In this document: piece by piece, positions 9,663 through 23,059 of the stretch | Position numbering within the stretch: position 1 is the stretch's first letter | Layout of the letters: every line of letters begins with the position of its first letter | Assembly: GCA_964247055.1 (NCBI GenBank) | Contig: OZ176054.1 | Span: forward strand, 62,001 to 126,000 | From: Paragordius varius | Lineage: Eukaryota > Nematomorpha | DNA: 64,000 bases | Direction of reading: 5' to 3' | Translations under genes and position numbers: made by a program | The notes under the pieces: generated by a model | The model's input: only the letters and a program-made list of their open reading frames with translations | What the model was told of the DNA's origin: nothing | Databases searched by the model: none

Positions 9663-12600
9663 ATGGCTACCTAAAATCCAAATTTGATCAGGTGATGTCA
9701 CCATAATTTTTTTTGGGTAGCCCTATGGTAGTTCCATCATCACCCCAAATATTTTGGAGATCGGTTTATAAATGTAAATATTATGAATTTTTTAAATATT
9801 TAAAAAATTTATTTTATACGATTTTAAATATAAAAATGGCTACCTAAAATCCAAATTTGATCAGGTGATGTCGCTATAATTTTTTTTGCGTAGCCCTATG
9901 GTAGTTCCATCATCACCCCAAATATTTTGGAGATCGGGCTATAAATGTAAATTTTATGAATTTTTTAAATATTTAAAAAATTTATTTTATACGATTTTAA
10001 AAATAAAAATGGCTACCTAAAATCCAAATTTGATCAGGTGATGTCACCATAATTCTTTTGGGTAGCCCTATGGTAGTTCCATCATCACCCCAAATATTTT
10101 GGAGATCGGGCTATAAATGTAATTTTTATGAATTTTTTAAATATTTAAAAAATTTATTTTATACGATTTTAAAAATAAAAATGGCTACCTAAAATCCAAA
10201 TTTGATCAGGTGATGTCGCCATAATTTTTTTGGGTAGCCCTATGGTAGTTCCATCATCACCCCAAATATTTTGGAGATCGGGCTATAAATGTAAATTTTA
10301 TGAATTTTTTAAATATTTAAAAAATTTATTTTATACGATTTTGAATATAAAAATGGCTACCTAAAATCCAAATTTGATCAGGTGATGTCACCATAATTTT
10401 TTTTGGGTAGCCCTATGGTAGTTCCATCATCACCCCAAATATTTTGGAGATCGGGCTATAAATGTAAATTTTATGAATTTTTTAAATATTTAAAAAATTT
10501 ATTTTATACGATTTTAAAAATAAAAATGGCTACCTAAAATCCAAATTTGATCAGGTGATGTCACCATAATTGGGTAGCCCTATGGTAGTTCCATCATCAC
10601 CCCAAATATTTTGGAGATCGGGCTATAAATGTAAATTTTATGAATTTTTTAAATATTTAAAAAATTTATTTTATACGATTTTAAAAATAAAAATGGCTAC
10701 CTAAAATCCAAATTTGATCAGGTGATGTCACCATAATTTTTTTTGGGTAGCCCTATGGTAGTTCCATCATCACCCCAAATATTTTGGAGATCGGGCTATA
10801 AATGTAAATTTTATGAATTTTTTAAATATTTAAAAAATTTATTTTATACGATTTTAAAAATAAAAATGGCTACCTAAAATCCAAATTTGATCAGGTGATG
10901 TCACCATAATTTTTTTTGGGTAGCCCTATGGTAGTTCCATCATCACCCCAAATATTTTGGAGATCGGGCTATAAATGTAAGTTTTATGAATTTTTTAAAT
11001 ATTTAAAAAATTTATTTTATACGATTTTAAAAATAAAAATGGCTACCTAAAATCCAAATTTGATCAGGTGATGTCGCCATAATTTTTTTTGGGTAGCCCT
11101 ATGGTAGTTCCATCATCACCCCAAATATTTTGGAGATCGGGCTATAAATGTAAATTTTATGAATTTTTTAAATATTTAAAAAATTTATTTGATACGATTT
11201 TAAAAATAAAAATGGCTACCTAAAATCCAAATTTGATCAGGTGATGTCACCATAATTTTTTTTGGGTAGCCCTATGGTAGTTCCATCATAACCCCAAAAA
11301 TTTTTGAGATCGGACTTTAAATGTAAATTTTATGAATTTTTAAAATATTTAAAAAATTTATTTTATACGATTTTAAAAATAAAAATGGCTACCTAAAATC
11401 CAAATTTGATCAGGTGATGTCACCATAATTTTTTTTGGGTAGCCCTATGGTAGTTCCATCATCACCCCAAATATTTTGGAGATCGGGCTATAAATGTAAA
11501 TTTTATGAATTTTTTAAATATTTAAAAAATTTATTTTATACGATATTAAAAATAAAAATGGCTACCTAAAATCCAAATTTGATCAGGTGATGTCGCCATA
11601 ATTTTTTTTGGGTAACCTTATGGTAGTTCCATCATAACCCCAAATATTTTTGAGATCGGACTTTAAATGTAAATTTTATGAATTTTTAAAATATTTAAAA
11701 AATTTATTTTATACGATTTTAAAAATAAAAATGGCTACCTAAAATCCAAATTTGATCAGGTGATGTCACCATAATTTTTTTTGGGTAGCCCTATGGTAGT
11801 TCCATCATCACCCCAAATATTTTGGAGATCGGGCTATAAATGTAAATTTTATGAATTTTTTAAATATTTAAAAAATTTATTTTATACGATTTTAAAAATA
11901 AAAATGGCTACCTAAAATCCAAATTTGATCAGGTGATGTCGCCATAATTTTTTTTGGGTAGCCCTATGGTAGTTCCATCATCACCCCAAATATTTTGGAG
12001 ATCGGGCTATAAATGTAAATTTTATGAATTTTTTAAATATTTAAAAAATTTACTTTATACGATTTTAAAAATAAAAATGGCTACCTAAAATCCAAATTTG
12101 ATCAGGTGATGTCACCATAATTTTTTTTGGGTAGCCCTATGGTAGTTCCATCATAACCCCAAATATTTTTGAGATCGGACTTTAAATGTAAATTTTATGA
12201 ATTTTTAAAATATTTAAAAAATTTATTTTATACGATTTTAAAAATAAAAATGGCTACCTAAAATCCAAATTTGATCAGGTGATGTCACCATAATTTTTTT
12301 TGGGTAGCCCTATGGTAGTTCCATCATCACCCCAAATATTTTGGAGATCGGGATATAAATGTAAATTTTATGAATTTTTAAATATTTAAAAAATTTATTT
12401 TATACGATTTTAAAAATAAAAATGGCTACCTAAAATCCAAATTTGATCAGGTGATGTCACCATAATTTTTTTTGGGTAGCCCTATGGTAGTTCCATCATC
12501 ACCCCAAATATTTTTGTGATCGGACTTTAAATGTAAATTTTATGAATTTTTTAAATATTTAAAAAATTTATTTTATACGATTTTAAAAATAAAAATGGCT

Positions 12601-15530
12601 ACCTAAAATCCAAATTTGATCAGGTGATGTCACCATAATTTTTTTTGGGTAGCCCTATGGTAGTTCCATCATAACCCCAAATATTTTTGAGATCGGACTT
12701 TAAATGTAAACTTTATGAATTTTTTAAATATTTAAAAAATTTATTTTATACGATTTTAAAAATAAAAATGGCTACCTAAAATCCAAATTTGATCAGGTGA
12801 TGTCACCATAATTTTTTTTGGGTAGCCCTATGGTAGTTCCATCATAACCCCAAATATTTTTGAGATCGGACTTTAAATGTAAACTTTATGAATTTTTAAA
12901 ATATTTAAAAAATTTATTTTATACGATTTTAAAAATAAAAATGGCTACCTAAAATCCAAATTTGATCAGGTGATGTCACCATAATTTTTTTTGGGTAGCC
13001 CTATGGTAGTTCCATCATCACCCCAAATATTTTGGAGATCGGGCTATAAATGTAAATTTTATGAATTTTTTAAATATTTAAAAAATTTATTTTATACGAT
13101 TTTAAAAATAAAAATGGCTACCTAAAATCCAAATTTGATCAGGTGATGTCGCCATAATTTTTTTTGGGTAGCCCTATGGTAGTTCCATCATCACCCCAAA
13201 TATTTTGGAGATCGGGCTATAAATGTAAATTTTATGAATTTTTTAAATATTAAAAAATTTATTTTATACGATTTTAAAAATAAAAATGGCTACCTAAAAT
13301 CCAAATTTGATCAGGTGATGTCACCATAATTTTTTTTGGGTAGCCCTATGGTAGTTCCATCATCACCCCAAATATTTTGGAGATCGGGCTATAAATGTAA
13401 ATTTTATGAATTTTTTAAATATTTAAAAAATTTATTTTATACGATTTTTAAAATAAAAATGGCTACCTAAAATCCAAATTTGATCAGGTGATGTCGCCAT
13501 AATTTTTTTTGGGTAACCTTATGGTAGTTCCATCATAACCCCAAATATTTTTGAGATCGGACTTTAAATGTAAATTTTATGAATTTTTAAAATATTTAAA
13601 AAATTTATTTTATACGATTTTAAAAATAAAAATGGCTACCTAAAATCCAAATTTGATCAGGTGATGTCACCATATTTTTTTTGGGTAGCCCTATGGTAGT
13701 TCCATCATCACCCCAAATATTTTGGAGATCGGGCTATAAATGTAAATTTTATGAATTTTTTAAATATTTAAAAAATTTATTTTATACGATTTTAAAAATA
13801 AAAATGGCTACCTAAAATCCAAATTTGATCAGGTGATGTCGCCATAATTATATTTGGGTAGCCCTATGGTAGTTCCATCATCACCCCAAATATTTTGGAG
13901 ATCGGGCTATAAATGTAAATTTTATGAATTTTTAAATATTTAAAAAATTTATTTTATACGATTTTAAAAATAAAAATGGCTACCTAAAATCAAATTTGAT
14001 CAGGTGATGTCACCATAATTTTTTTTGGGTAGCCCTATGGTAGTTCCATCATCACCCCAAATATTTTTGTGATCGGACTTTAAATGTAAATTTTATGAAT
14101 TTTTTAAATATTTAAAAAATTTATTTTATACGATTTTAAAAATAAAAATGGCTACCTAAAATCCAAATTTGATCAGGTGATGTCACCATAATTTTTTTTG
14201 GGTAGCCCTATGGTAGTTCCATCATAACCCCAAATATTTTTCAGATCGGACTTTAAATGTAAATTTTATGAATTTTTAAAATATTTAAAAAATTTATTTT
14301 ATACGATTTTAAAAATAAAAATGGCTACCTAAAATCCAAATTTGATCAGGTGATGTCACCATAATTTTTTTTGGGTAGCCCTATGGTAGTTCCATCATCA
14401 CCCCAAATATTTTGGAGATCGGGCTATAAATGTAAATTTTATGAATTTTTTAATTATTTAAAAAATTTATTTTATACGATTTTAAAAATAAAAATGGCTA
14501 CCTAAAATCCAAATTTGATCAGGTGATGTCGCCATAATTTTTTTTGGGTAACCTTATGGTAGTTCCATCATAACCCCAAATATTTTTGAGATCGGACTTT
14601 AAATGTAAATTTTATGAATTTTTAAAATATTTAAAAAATTTATTTTATACGATTTTAAAAATAAAAATGGCTACCTAAAATCCAAATTTGATCAGGTGAT
14701 GTCACCATAATTTTTTTTGGGTAGCCCTATGGTAGTTCCATCATCACCCCAAATATTTTGGAGATCGGGCTATAAATGTAAATTTTATGAATTTTTTAAA
14801 TATTTAAAAAATTTATTTTATACGATTTTAAAAATTAAAATGGCTACCTAAAATCCAAATTTGATCAGGTGATGTCGCCATAATTTTTTTGGGTAGCCCT
14901 ATGGTAGTTCCATCATCACCCCAAATATTTTGGAGATCGGGCTATAAATGTAAATTTTATGAATTTTTTAAATATTTAAAAAATTTATTTTATACGATTT
15001 TAAAAATAAAAATGGCTACCTAAAATCCAAATTTGATCAGGTGATGTCACCATAATTTTTTTTGGGTAGCCCTATGGTAGTTCCATCATAACCCCAAATA
15101 TTTTTGAGATCGGACTTTAAATGTAAATTTTATGAATTTTTAAAATATTTAAAAAATTTATTTTATACGATTTTAAAAATAAAAATGGCTACCTAAAATC
15201 CAAATTTGATCAGGTGATGTCACCATAATTTTTTTTGGGTAGCCCTATGGTAGTTCCATCATCACCCCAAATATTTTGGAGATCGGGCTATAAATGTAAA
15301 TTTTATGAATTTTTTAAATATTTAAAAAATTTATTTTATACGATTTTAAAAATAAAAATGGCTACCTAAAATCCAAATTTGATCAGGTGATGTCACCATA
15401 ATTTTTTTTGGGTAGCCCTATGGTAGTTCCATCATCACCCTAAATATTTTGGAGATCGGGCTATAAATGTAAATTTTATGAATTTTTTAAATATTTAAAA
15501 AATTTATTTTATACGATTTTAAAAATAAAA
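9663..15530 (+). repeat. ggag/tgag-class zone between block C1 and block A2
   Basis: About 34 monomers, almost all of the ggag..gggct class or the tgag..gacttt class (CATAACCCC), in contrast to the cgag and gggg classes that dominate after 25 kb. Local repeats include TTTTTGTGATCGG at 12511 and 14064 (1553 bp, nine monomers), GTAACC plus CATAACC monomers near 11559, 13459 and 14494, and two adjacent copies with AAACTTTATG near 12710 and 12880. One monomer near 10528 has lost most of its T-tract (ATAATTGGGTAG). Confidence 0.75.
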
Positions 15531-16049
15531 ATGGCTACCTAAAATCCAAATTTGATCAGGTGATGTCACCATAATCTTTTTTGGGTAGCCCTATGGTAGT
15601 TCCATCATCACCCTAAATATTTTCGAGATCGGGCTATAAATGTAAATTTTATGAATTTTTTAAATATTTAAAAAATTTATTTTATACGATTTTAAAAATA
15701 AAAATGGCTACCTAAAATCCAAATTTGATCAGGTGATGTGGCCATAATTTTTTTTGGGTAACCTTATGGTAGTTCCATCATAACTCCAAATATTTTTGAG
15801 ATCGGATTTTAAATGTAAATTTTATGAATTTTTTAAATATTTAAAAAATTTATTTTATACGATTTTAAAAATAAAAATGGCTACCTAAAATCCAAATTTG
15901 ATCAGGTGATGTCACCATAATTTTTTTTGGGTAGCCCTATGGTAGTTCCATCATCACCCCAAATATTTTGGAGATCGGGCTATAAATGTAAATTTTATGA
16001 ATTTTTTAAATATTTAAAAAATTTATTTTATACGATTTTAAAAATAAAA

Positions 16050-16907
16050 ATGGCTACCTAAAATCCAAATTTGATCAGGTGTCACCATAATTTTTTTTGG
16101 GTAGCCCTATGTTAGTTCCATCATCACCATAAATATTTTCGAGATCGGAGTATAAATGTAATTTTTATGAATTTTTTAAATATTTAAAAAATTTATTTTA
16201 TACGATTTTAAAAATAAAAATGGCTACCTAAAATCCAAATTTGATCAGGTGATGTCACTATAATTTTTTTATGTAGCCCTATGGTAGTTCCATCATCACC
16301 CCAAATATTTTGGGGATCGGACTATAAATGTAATTTTTATGAATTTTTTAAATATTTAAAAAATTTATTTTATACGATTTTAAAATAAAAATGGCTACCT
16401 AAAATCCAAATTTGATCAGATATGTCAACATAATTTTTTTTGGGTAGCCCTATGGTAGTTCCATTATCACCCCAAATATTTTCGAGATCGGAGTATAAAT
16501 GTAATTTTTATGAATTTTTTAAATATTTAAAAAATTTATTTTATACGATTTTAAAAATAAAAATGGCTACCTAAAATCCAAATTTGATCCGGTGATGTCG
16601 CCATAATTTTTTTTGGGTAGCCCTATGGTAGTTCCATCATCACACCAAATATTTTCGAGATCGGAGTATAAATGTAATTTTTATGAATTTTTTAAATATT
16701 TAAAAAATTTATTTTATACGATTTTAAAAATAAAAATGGCTACCTAAAATCCAAATTTGATCAGGTGATGTCACCATAATTCTTTTGGGTAGCCCTATGG
16801 TAGTTCCATCATCACCCCAAATATTTTCGAGATCGGAGTATAAATGTAATTTTTATGAATTTTTTAAATATTTAAAAAATTTATTTTATACGATTTTAAA
16901 AATAAAA
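16050..16907 (+). repeat. Module M, copy 3 (in block A2)
   Basis: Partner of copy 1 within block A2 (706 corresponds to 16050). The third monomer carries GATCAGATATGTCAACAT, a small change not present in copy 1. Confidence 0.85.
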
Positions 16908-19490
16908 ATGGCTACCTAAAATCCAAATTTGATCAGGTGATGTCACCATAATTTTTTTTGGGTAGCCCTATGGTAGTTCCATCATCACCCCAAATATTTT
17001 GGAGATCGGGCTATAAATGTAAATTTTATGAATTTTTTAAATATTTAAAAAATTTATTTTATACGATTTTAAAAATAAAAATAACTACCTAAAATCCAAA
17101 TTTGATCAGGTGATGTGGCCATAATTTTTTTGGGTAACCTTATGGTAGTTCCATCATAACCCCAAATATTTTTGAGATCGGACTTTAAATGTAAATTTTA
17201 TGAATTTTTTAAATATTTAAAAAATTTATTTTATACGATTTTAAATATAAAAATGGCTACCTAAAATCCAAATTTGATCAGGTGATGTCGCCATAATTTT
17301 TTTTGGGTAGCCCTATGGTAGTTCCATCATCACCCCAAATATTATGGAGATCGGGCTATAAATGTAAATTTTATGAATTTTTTAAATATTTAAAAAATTT
17401 ATTTTATACGATTTTAAAAATTAAATTGGCTACCTAAAATCCAAATTTGATCAGGTGATGTCGCCATAATTTTTTTGGGTAGCCCTATGGTAGTTCCATC
17501 ATCACCCCAAATATTTTGGAGATCGGGCTATAAATGTAAATTTTATGAATTTTTTAAATATTTAAAAAATTTATTTTATACAATTTTAAAAATAAAAATG
17601 GCTACCTAAAATCCAAATTTGATCAGGTGATGTCACCATAATTTTTTTTGGATAGCCCTATGGTAGTTCCATCATAACCCCAAATATTTTTGAGATCGGA
17701 CTTTAAATGTAAATTTTATGAATTTTTAAAATATTTAAAAAATTTATTTTATACGATTTTAAAAATAAAAATGGCTACCTAAAATCCAAATTTGATCAGG
17801 TGATGTCACCATAATTTTTTTTGGGTAGCCCTATGGTAGTTCCATCATCACCCCAAATATTTTGGAGATCGGGCTATAAATGTAAATTTTATGAATTTTT
17901 TAAATATTTAAAAAATTTATTTTATACGATTTTAAAAATAAAAATGGCTACCTAAAATCCAAATTTGATCAGGTGATGTCACCATAATTTTTTTTGGGTA
18001 GCCCTATGGTAGTTCCATCATCACCCCAAATATTTTGGAGATCGGGCTATAAATGTAAATTTTATGAATTTTTTAAATATTTAAAAAATTTATTTTATAC
18101 GATTTTAAAAATAAAAATGGCTACCTAAAATCCAAATTTGATCAGGTGTCACCATAATTTTTTTGGGTAGCCCTATGTTAGTTCCATCATCACCCCAAAT
18201 ATTTTGGAGATCGGGCTATAAATGTAATTTTTATGAATTTTTTAAATATTTAAAAAATTTATTTTATACGATTTTAAAAATAAAAATGGCTACCTAAAAT
18301 CCAAATTTGATCAGGTGATGTCGCCATAATTTTTTTTGGGTAGCCCTATGGTAGTTCCATCATCACCCCAAATATTTTGGAGATCGGGCTATAAATGTAA
18401 ATTTTATGAATTTTTTAAATATTAAAAAATTTATTTTATACGATTTTAAAAATAAAAATGGCTACCTAAAATCCAAATTTGATCAGGTGATGTCACCATA
18501 ATTTTTTTTGGGTAGCCCTATGGTAGTTCCATCATCACGCCAAATATTTAGAGATCGGGCTATAAATGTAAATTTTATGAATTTTTTAAATATTTAAAAA
18601 ATTTATTTTATACGATTTTAAAAATAAAAATGGCTACCTAAAATCCAAATTTGATCCGGTGATGTCGCCATAATTTTTTTTGGGTAGCCCTATGGTAGTT
18701 CCATCATCACCCCAAATATTTTCGAGATCGGGCTAATGTAAATTTTATGAATTTTTTAAATATTTAAAAAATTTATTTTATACGATTTTAAAAATAAAAA
18801 TGGCTACCTAAAATCCAAATTTGATCAGGTGATGTGGCCATAATTTTTTTTGGGTAACCTTATGGTAGTTCCATCATAACTCCAAATATTTTTGAGATCG
18901 GACTTTAAATGTAAATTTTATGAATTTTTTAAATATTTAAAAAATTTATTTTATACGATTTTAAAAACAAAAATGGCTACCTAATATCCAAATTTGATCA
19001 GGTGATGTCACCATAATTTTTTTGGGTAGCCCTATGGTAGTTCCATCATCACCCCAAATATTTTGGGGATCGGACTATAAATGTAATTTTTATGAATTTT
19101 TTAAATATTTAAAAAATTTATTTTATACGATTTTAAAAATAAAAATGGCTACCTAAAATCCAAATTTGATCAGGTGATGTCACCATAATTTTTTTTGGGT
19201 AGCCCTATGGTAGTTCCATCATCACCCCAAATATTTATGAGATCGGGCTATAAATGTAATTTTTATGAATTTTTTAAATATTTAAAAAATTTATTTTATA
19301 CGATTTTAAATATAAAAATGGCTACCTAAAATCCAAATTTGATCAGGTGATGTCACCATAATTTTTTTTGGGTAGCCCTATGGTAGTTCCATCATCACCC
19401 CAAATATTTTGGAGATCGGGCTATAAATGTAAATTTTATGAATTTTTTAAATATTTAAAAAATTTATTTTATACGATTTTAAAAATAAAA

Positions 19491-20350
19491 ATGGCTACCT
19501 AAAATCCAAATTTGATCAGATGTCACCATAATTTTTTTTGGGTAGCCCTATGTTAGTTCCATCATCACCATAAATATTTTCGAGATCGGAGTATAAATGT
19601 AATTTTTATGAATTTTTTAAATATTTAAAAAATTTATTTTATACGATTTTAAAAATAAAAATGGCTACCTAAAATCCAAATTTGATCAGGTGATGTCACT
19701 ATAATTTTTTTATGTAGCCCTATGGTAGTTCCATCATCACCCCAAATATTTTGGGGATCGGACTATAAATGTAATTTTTATGAATTTTTTAAATATTTAA
19801 AAAATTTATTTTATACGATTTTAAAATAAAAATGGCTACCTAAAATCCAAATTTGATCAGGTGATGTCAACATAATTTTTTTTGGGTAGCCCTATGGTAG
19901 TTCCATTATCACCCCAAATATTTTCGAGATCGGAGTATAAATGTAATTTTTATGAATTTTTTAAATATTTAAAAAATTTATTTTATACGATTTTAAAAAT
20001 AAAAATGGCTACCTAAAATCCAAATTTGATCCGGTGATGTCGCCATAATTTTTTTTTGGGTAGCCCTATGGTAGTTCCATCATCACCCCAAATATTTTCG
20101 AGATCGGAGTATAAATGTAATTTTTATGAATTTTTTAAATATTTAAAAAATTTATTTTATACGATTTTAAAAATAAAAATGGCTACCTAAAATCCAAATT
20201 TGATCAGGTGATGTCACCATAATTCTTTTGGGTAGCCCTATGGTAGTTCCATCATCACCCCAAATATTTTCGAGATCGGAGTATAAATGTAATTTTTATG
20301 AATTTTTTAAATATTTAAAAAATTTATTTTATACGATTTTAAAAATAAAA
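19491..20350 (+). repeat. Module M, copy 4 (in block A2)
   Basis: Partner of copy 2 within block A2. It shares the short GATCAGATGTCACC start and the nine-T tract in the fourth monomer. Confidence 0.85.
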
Positions 20351-20523
20351 ATGGCTACCTAAAATCCAAATTTGATCAGGTGATGTCACCATAATTTTTT
20401 TTGGGTAGCCCTATGGTAGTTCCATCATCACCCCAAATATTTTGGAGATCGGGCTATAAATGTAAATTTTATGAATTTTTTAAATATTTAAAAAATTTAT
20501 TTTATACGATTTTAAAAATAAAA

Positions 20524-21900
20524 ATGGCTACCTAAAATCCAAATTTGATCAGGTGATGTGGCCATAATTTTTTTTGGGTAACCTTATGGTAGTTCCATCA
20601 TAACCCCAAATATTTTTGAGATCGGACTTTAAATGTAAATTTTATGAATTTTTTAAATATTTAAAAAATTTATTTTATACGATTTTAAAAAAAAAAATGG
20701 CTACCTAAAATCCAAATTTGATCAGGTGATGTCACCATAATTTTTTTTGGGTAGCCCTATGGTAGTTCCATCATCACCCCAAATATTTATGAGATCGGGC
20801 TATAAATGTAAATTTTATGAATTTTTTAAATATTTAAAAAATTTATTTTATACGATTTTAAAAATAAAAATGGCTACCTAAAATCCAAATTTGATCAGGT
20901 GTCACCATAATATTTTTTGGGTAGCCCTATGTTAGTTCCATCATCACCCCTATTATTTTCGAGATCGGAGTATAAATGTAATTTTTATGAATTTTTTAAA
21001 TATTTAAAAAATTTATTTTATACGATTTTAAAAATAAAAATGGCTACCTAAAATCCAAATTTGATCAGGTGATGTCACTATAATTTTTTTGGGTAGCCCT
21101 ATGGTAGTTCCATCATCACCCCAAATATTTTGGGGATCGGACTATAAATGTAATTTTTATGAATTTTTTAAATATTTAAAAAATTTATTTTATACGATTT
21201 TAAAATAAAAATGGCTACCTAAAATCCAAATTTGATCAGGTGATGTCAACATAATTTTTTTTGGGTAGCCCTATGGTAGTTCCATTATCACCCCAAATAT
21301 TTTCGAGATCGGACTATAAATGTAATTTTTATGAATTTTTTAAATATTTAAAAAATTTATTTTATACGATTTTAAAATAAAAATGGCTACCTAAAATCCA
21401 AATTTGATCAGGTGATGTCAACATAATTTTTTTTGGGTAGCCCTATGGTAGTTCCATCATCACCCCAAATATTTTCGAGATTGGAGTATAAATGTAATTT
21501 TTATGAATTTTTTAAATATTTAAAAAATTTATTTTATACGATTTTAAAAATAAAAATGGCTACCTAAAATCCAAATTTGATCAGGTGATGTCACCATAAT
21601 TCTTTTGGGTAGCCCTATGGTAGTTCCATCATCACCCCAAATATTTTCGAGATCGGAGTATAAATGTAATTTTTATGAATTTTTTAAATATTTAAAAAAT
21701 TTATTTTATACGATTTTAAAAATAAAAATGGCTACCTAAAATCCAAATTTGATCAGGTGATGTCACCATAATTTTTTTTGGGTAGCCCTATGGTAGTTCC
21801 ATCATCACCCCAAATATTTTGGAGATCGGGCTATAAATGTAAATTTTATGAATTTTTTAAATATTTAAAAAATTTATTTTATACGATTTTAAAAATAAAA
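20524..21900 (+). repeat. 1377-bp tandem unit, copy 1 (8 monomers)
   Basis: The series begins with a GGCC/GTAACC/CATAACC monomer, followed by one whose linker is an uninterrupted A-run (ttttaaaaaaaaaaatgg near 20685), then module M copy 5. The same start recurs 1377 bp on at 21901. Confidence 0.85.
20870..21727 (+). repeat. Module M, copy 5 (variant)
   Basis: The order is GTGTCACC with a distinctive CACCCCTATTATTTTC, then CACT, CAAC, a second CAAC in place of the usual GATCCGG monomer, then the 'cttttggg' monomer. The second CAAC monomer has GATTGGAG instead of GATCGGAG. Confidence 0.8.
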
Positions 21901-22760
21901 ATGGCTACCTAAAATCCAAATTTGATCAGGTGATGTGGCCATAATTTTTTTTGGGTAACCTTATGGTAGTTCCATCATAACCCCAAATATTTTTGAGATC
22001 GGACTTTAAATGTAAATTTTATGAATTTTTTAAATATTTAAAAAATTTATTTTATACGATTTTAAAAAAAAAAATGGCTACCTAAAATCCAAATTTGATC
22101 AGGTGATGTCACCATAATTTTTTTTGGGTAGCCCTATGGTAGTTCCATCATCACCCCAAATATTTATGAGATCGGGCTATAAATGTAAATTTTATGAATT
22201 TTTTAAATATTTAAAAAATTTATTTTATACGATTTTAAAAATAAAAATGGCTACCTAAAATCCAAATTTGATCAGGTGTCACCATAATATTTTTTGGGTA
22301 GCCCTATGTTAGTTCCATCATCACCCCTATTATTTTCGAGATCGGAGTATAAATGTAATTTTTATGAATTTTTTAAATATTTAAAAAATTTATTTTATAC
22401 GATTTTAAAAATAAAAATGGCTACCTAAAATCCAAATTTGATCAGGTGATGTCACTATAATTTTTTTGGGTAGCCCTATGGTAGTTCCATCATCACCCCA
22501 AATATTTTGGGGATCGGACTATAAATGTAATTTTTATGAATTTTTTAAATATTTAAAAAATTTATTTTATACGATTTTAAAATAAAAATGGCTACCTAAA
22601 ATCCAAATTTGATCAGGTGATGTCAACATAATTTTTTTTGGGTAGCCCTATGGTAGTTCCATTATCACCCCAAATATTTTCGGGATCGGAGTATAAATGT
22701 AATTTTTATGAATTTTTTAAATATTTAAAAAATTTATTTTATACGATTTTAAAAATAAAA
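21901..22760 (+). repeat. 1377-bp tandem unit, copy 2 (partial, 5 monomers)
   Basis: It repeats 20524 onward: GGCC/GTAACC, the A-run linker (near 22062), ATGAG, GTGTCACC with ATATTTTTTGGG and CCCCTATTATT, CACT and CAAC. It then switches to the GATTCGG monomer, which copy 1 lacks at this place. Confidence 0.85.
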
Positions 22761-23059
22761 ATGGCTACCTAAAATCCAAATTTGATTCGGTGATGTCGCC
22801 ATAATTTTTTTTGGGTAGCCCTATGGTAGTTCCATCATCACCCCAAATATTTTCGAGATCGGAGTATAAATGTAATTTTTATGAATTTTTTAAATATTTA
22901 AAAAATTTATTTTATACGATTTTAAAAATAAAAATGGCTACCTAAAATCCAAATTTGATCAGGTGATGTCACCATAATTCTTGATCGGAGTAAAAATGTA
23001 ATTTTTATGAATTTTTTAAATATTTAAAAAATTTATTTTAAACGATTTTAAAAATAAAA
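22247..23059 (+). repeat. Module M, copy 6 (last monomer deleted)
   Basis: The order is GTGTCACC with CCCCTATTATT, CACT, CAAC with CGGGATC, and GATTCGG with CGCC. The fifth monomer is shortened to 126 bp. It lies 1377 bp after copy 5 and 1850 bp before copy 7. Confidence 0.82.
22934..23059 (+). repeat. Internally deleted monomer, 126 bp (1)
   Basis: The sequence jumps from ATAATTCTT straight to GATCGGAG, removing 46 bp that normally carry GGTAGCC, CATCACCCC and TTTTCGA. The palindrome and the 5' conserved part are kept. It derives from the 'aattcttttggg' monomer that ends module M. The following linker has AACGATT in place of TACGATT. Confidence 0.92.

Larger units (their letters stand above)
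15517..20559 (+). repeat. Block A copy 2
   Basis: Second copy of the segment at 1-5044, at an offset of 15516 bp (90 monomer lengths). The offset falls to 15344 after one monomer is lost near 15877, and returns to 15516 after a ggag-class monomer is duplicated at 17771/17943. The few point differences I saw include GTGCTGTC near 907 versus GTGATGTC, GATCAGATATG near 16415 versus GATCAGGTGATG, and CACAGC near 1304 versus CACACC. It is followed by a different monomer series, not by the sequence that follows copy 1. Confidence 0.9.
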
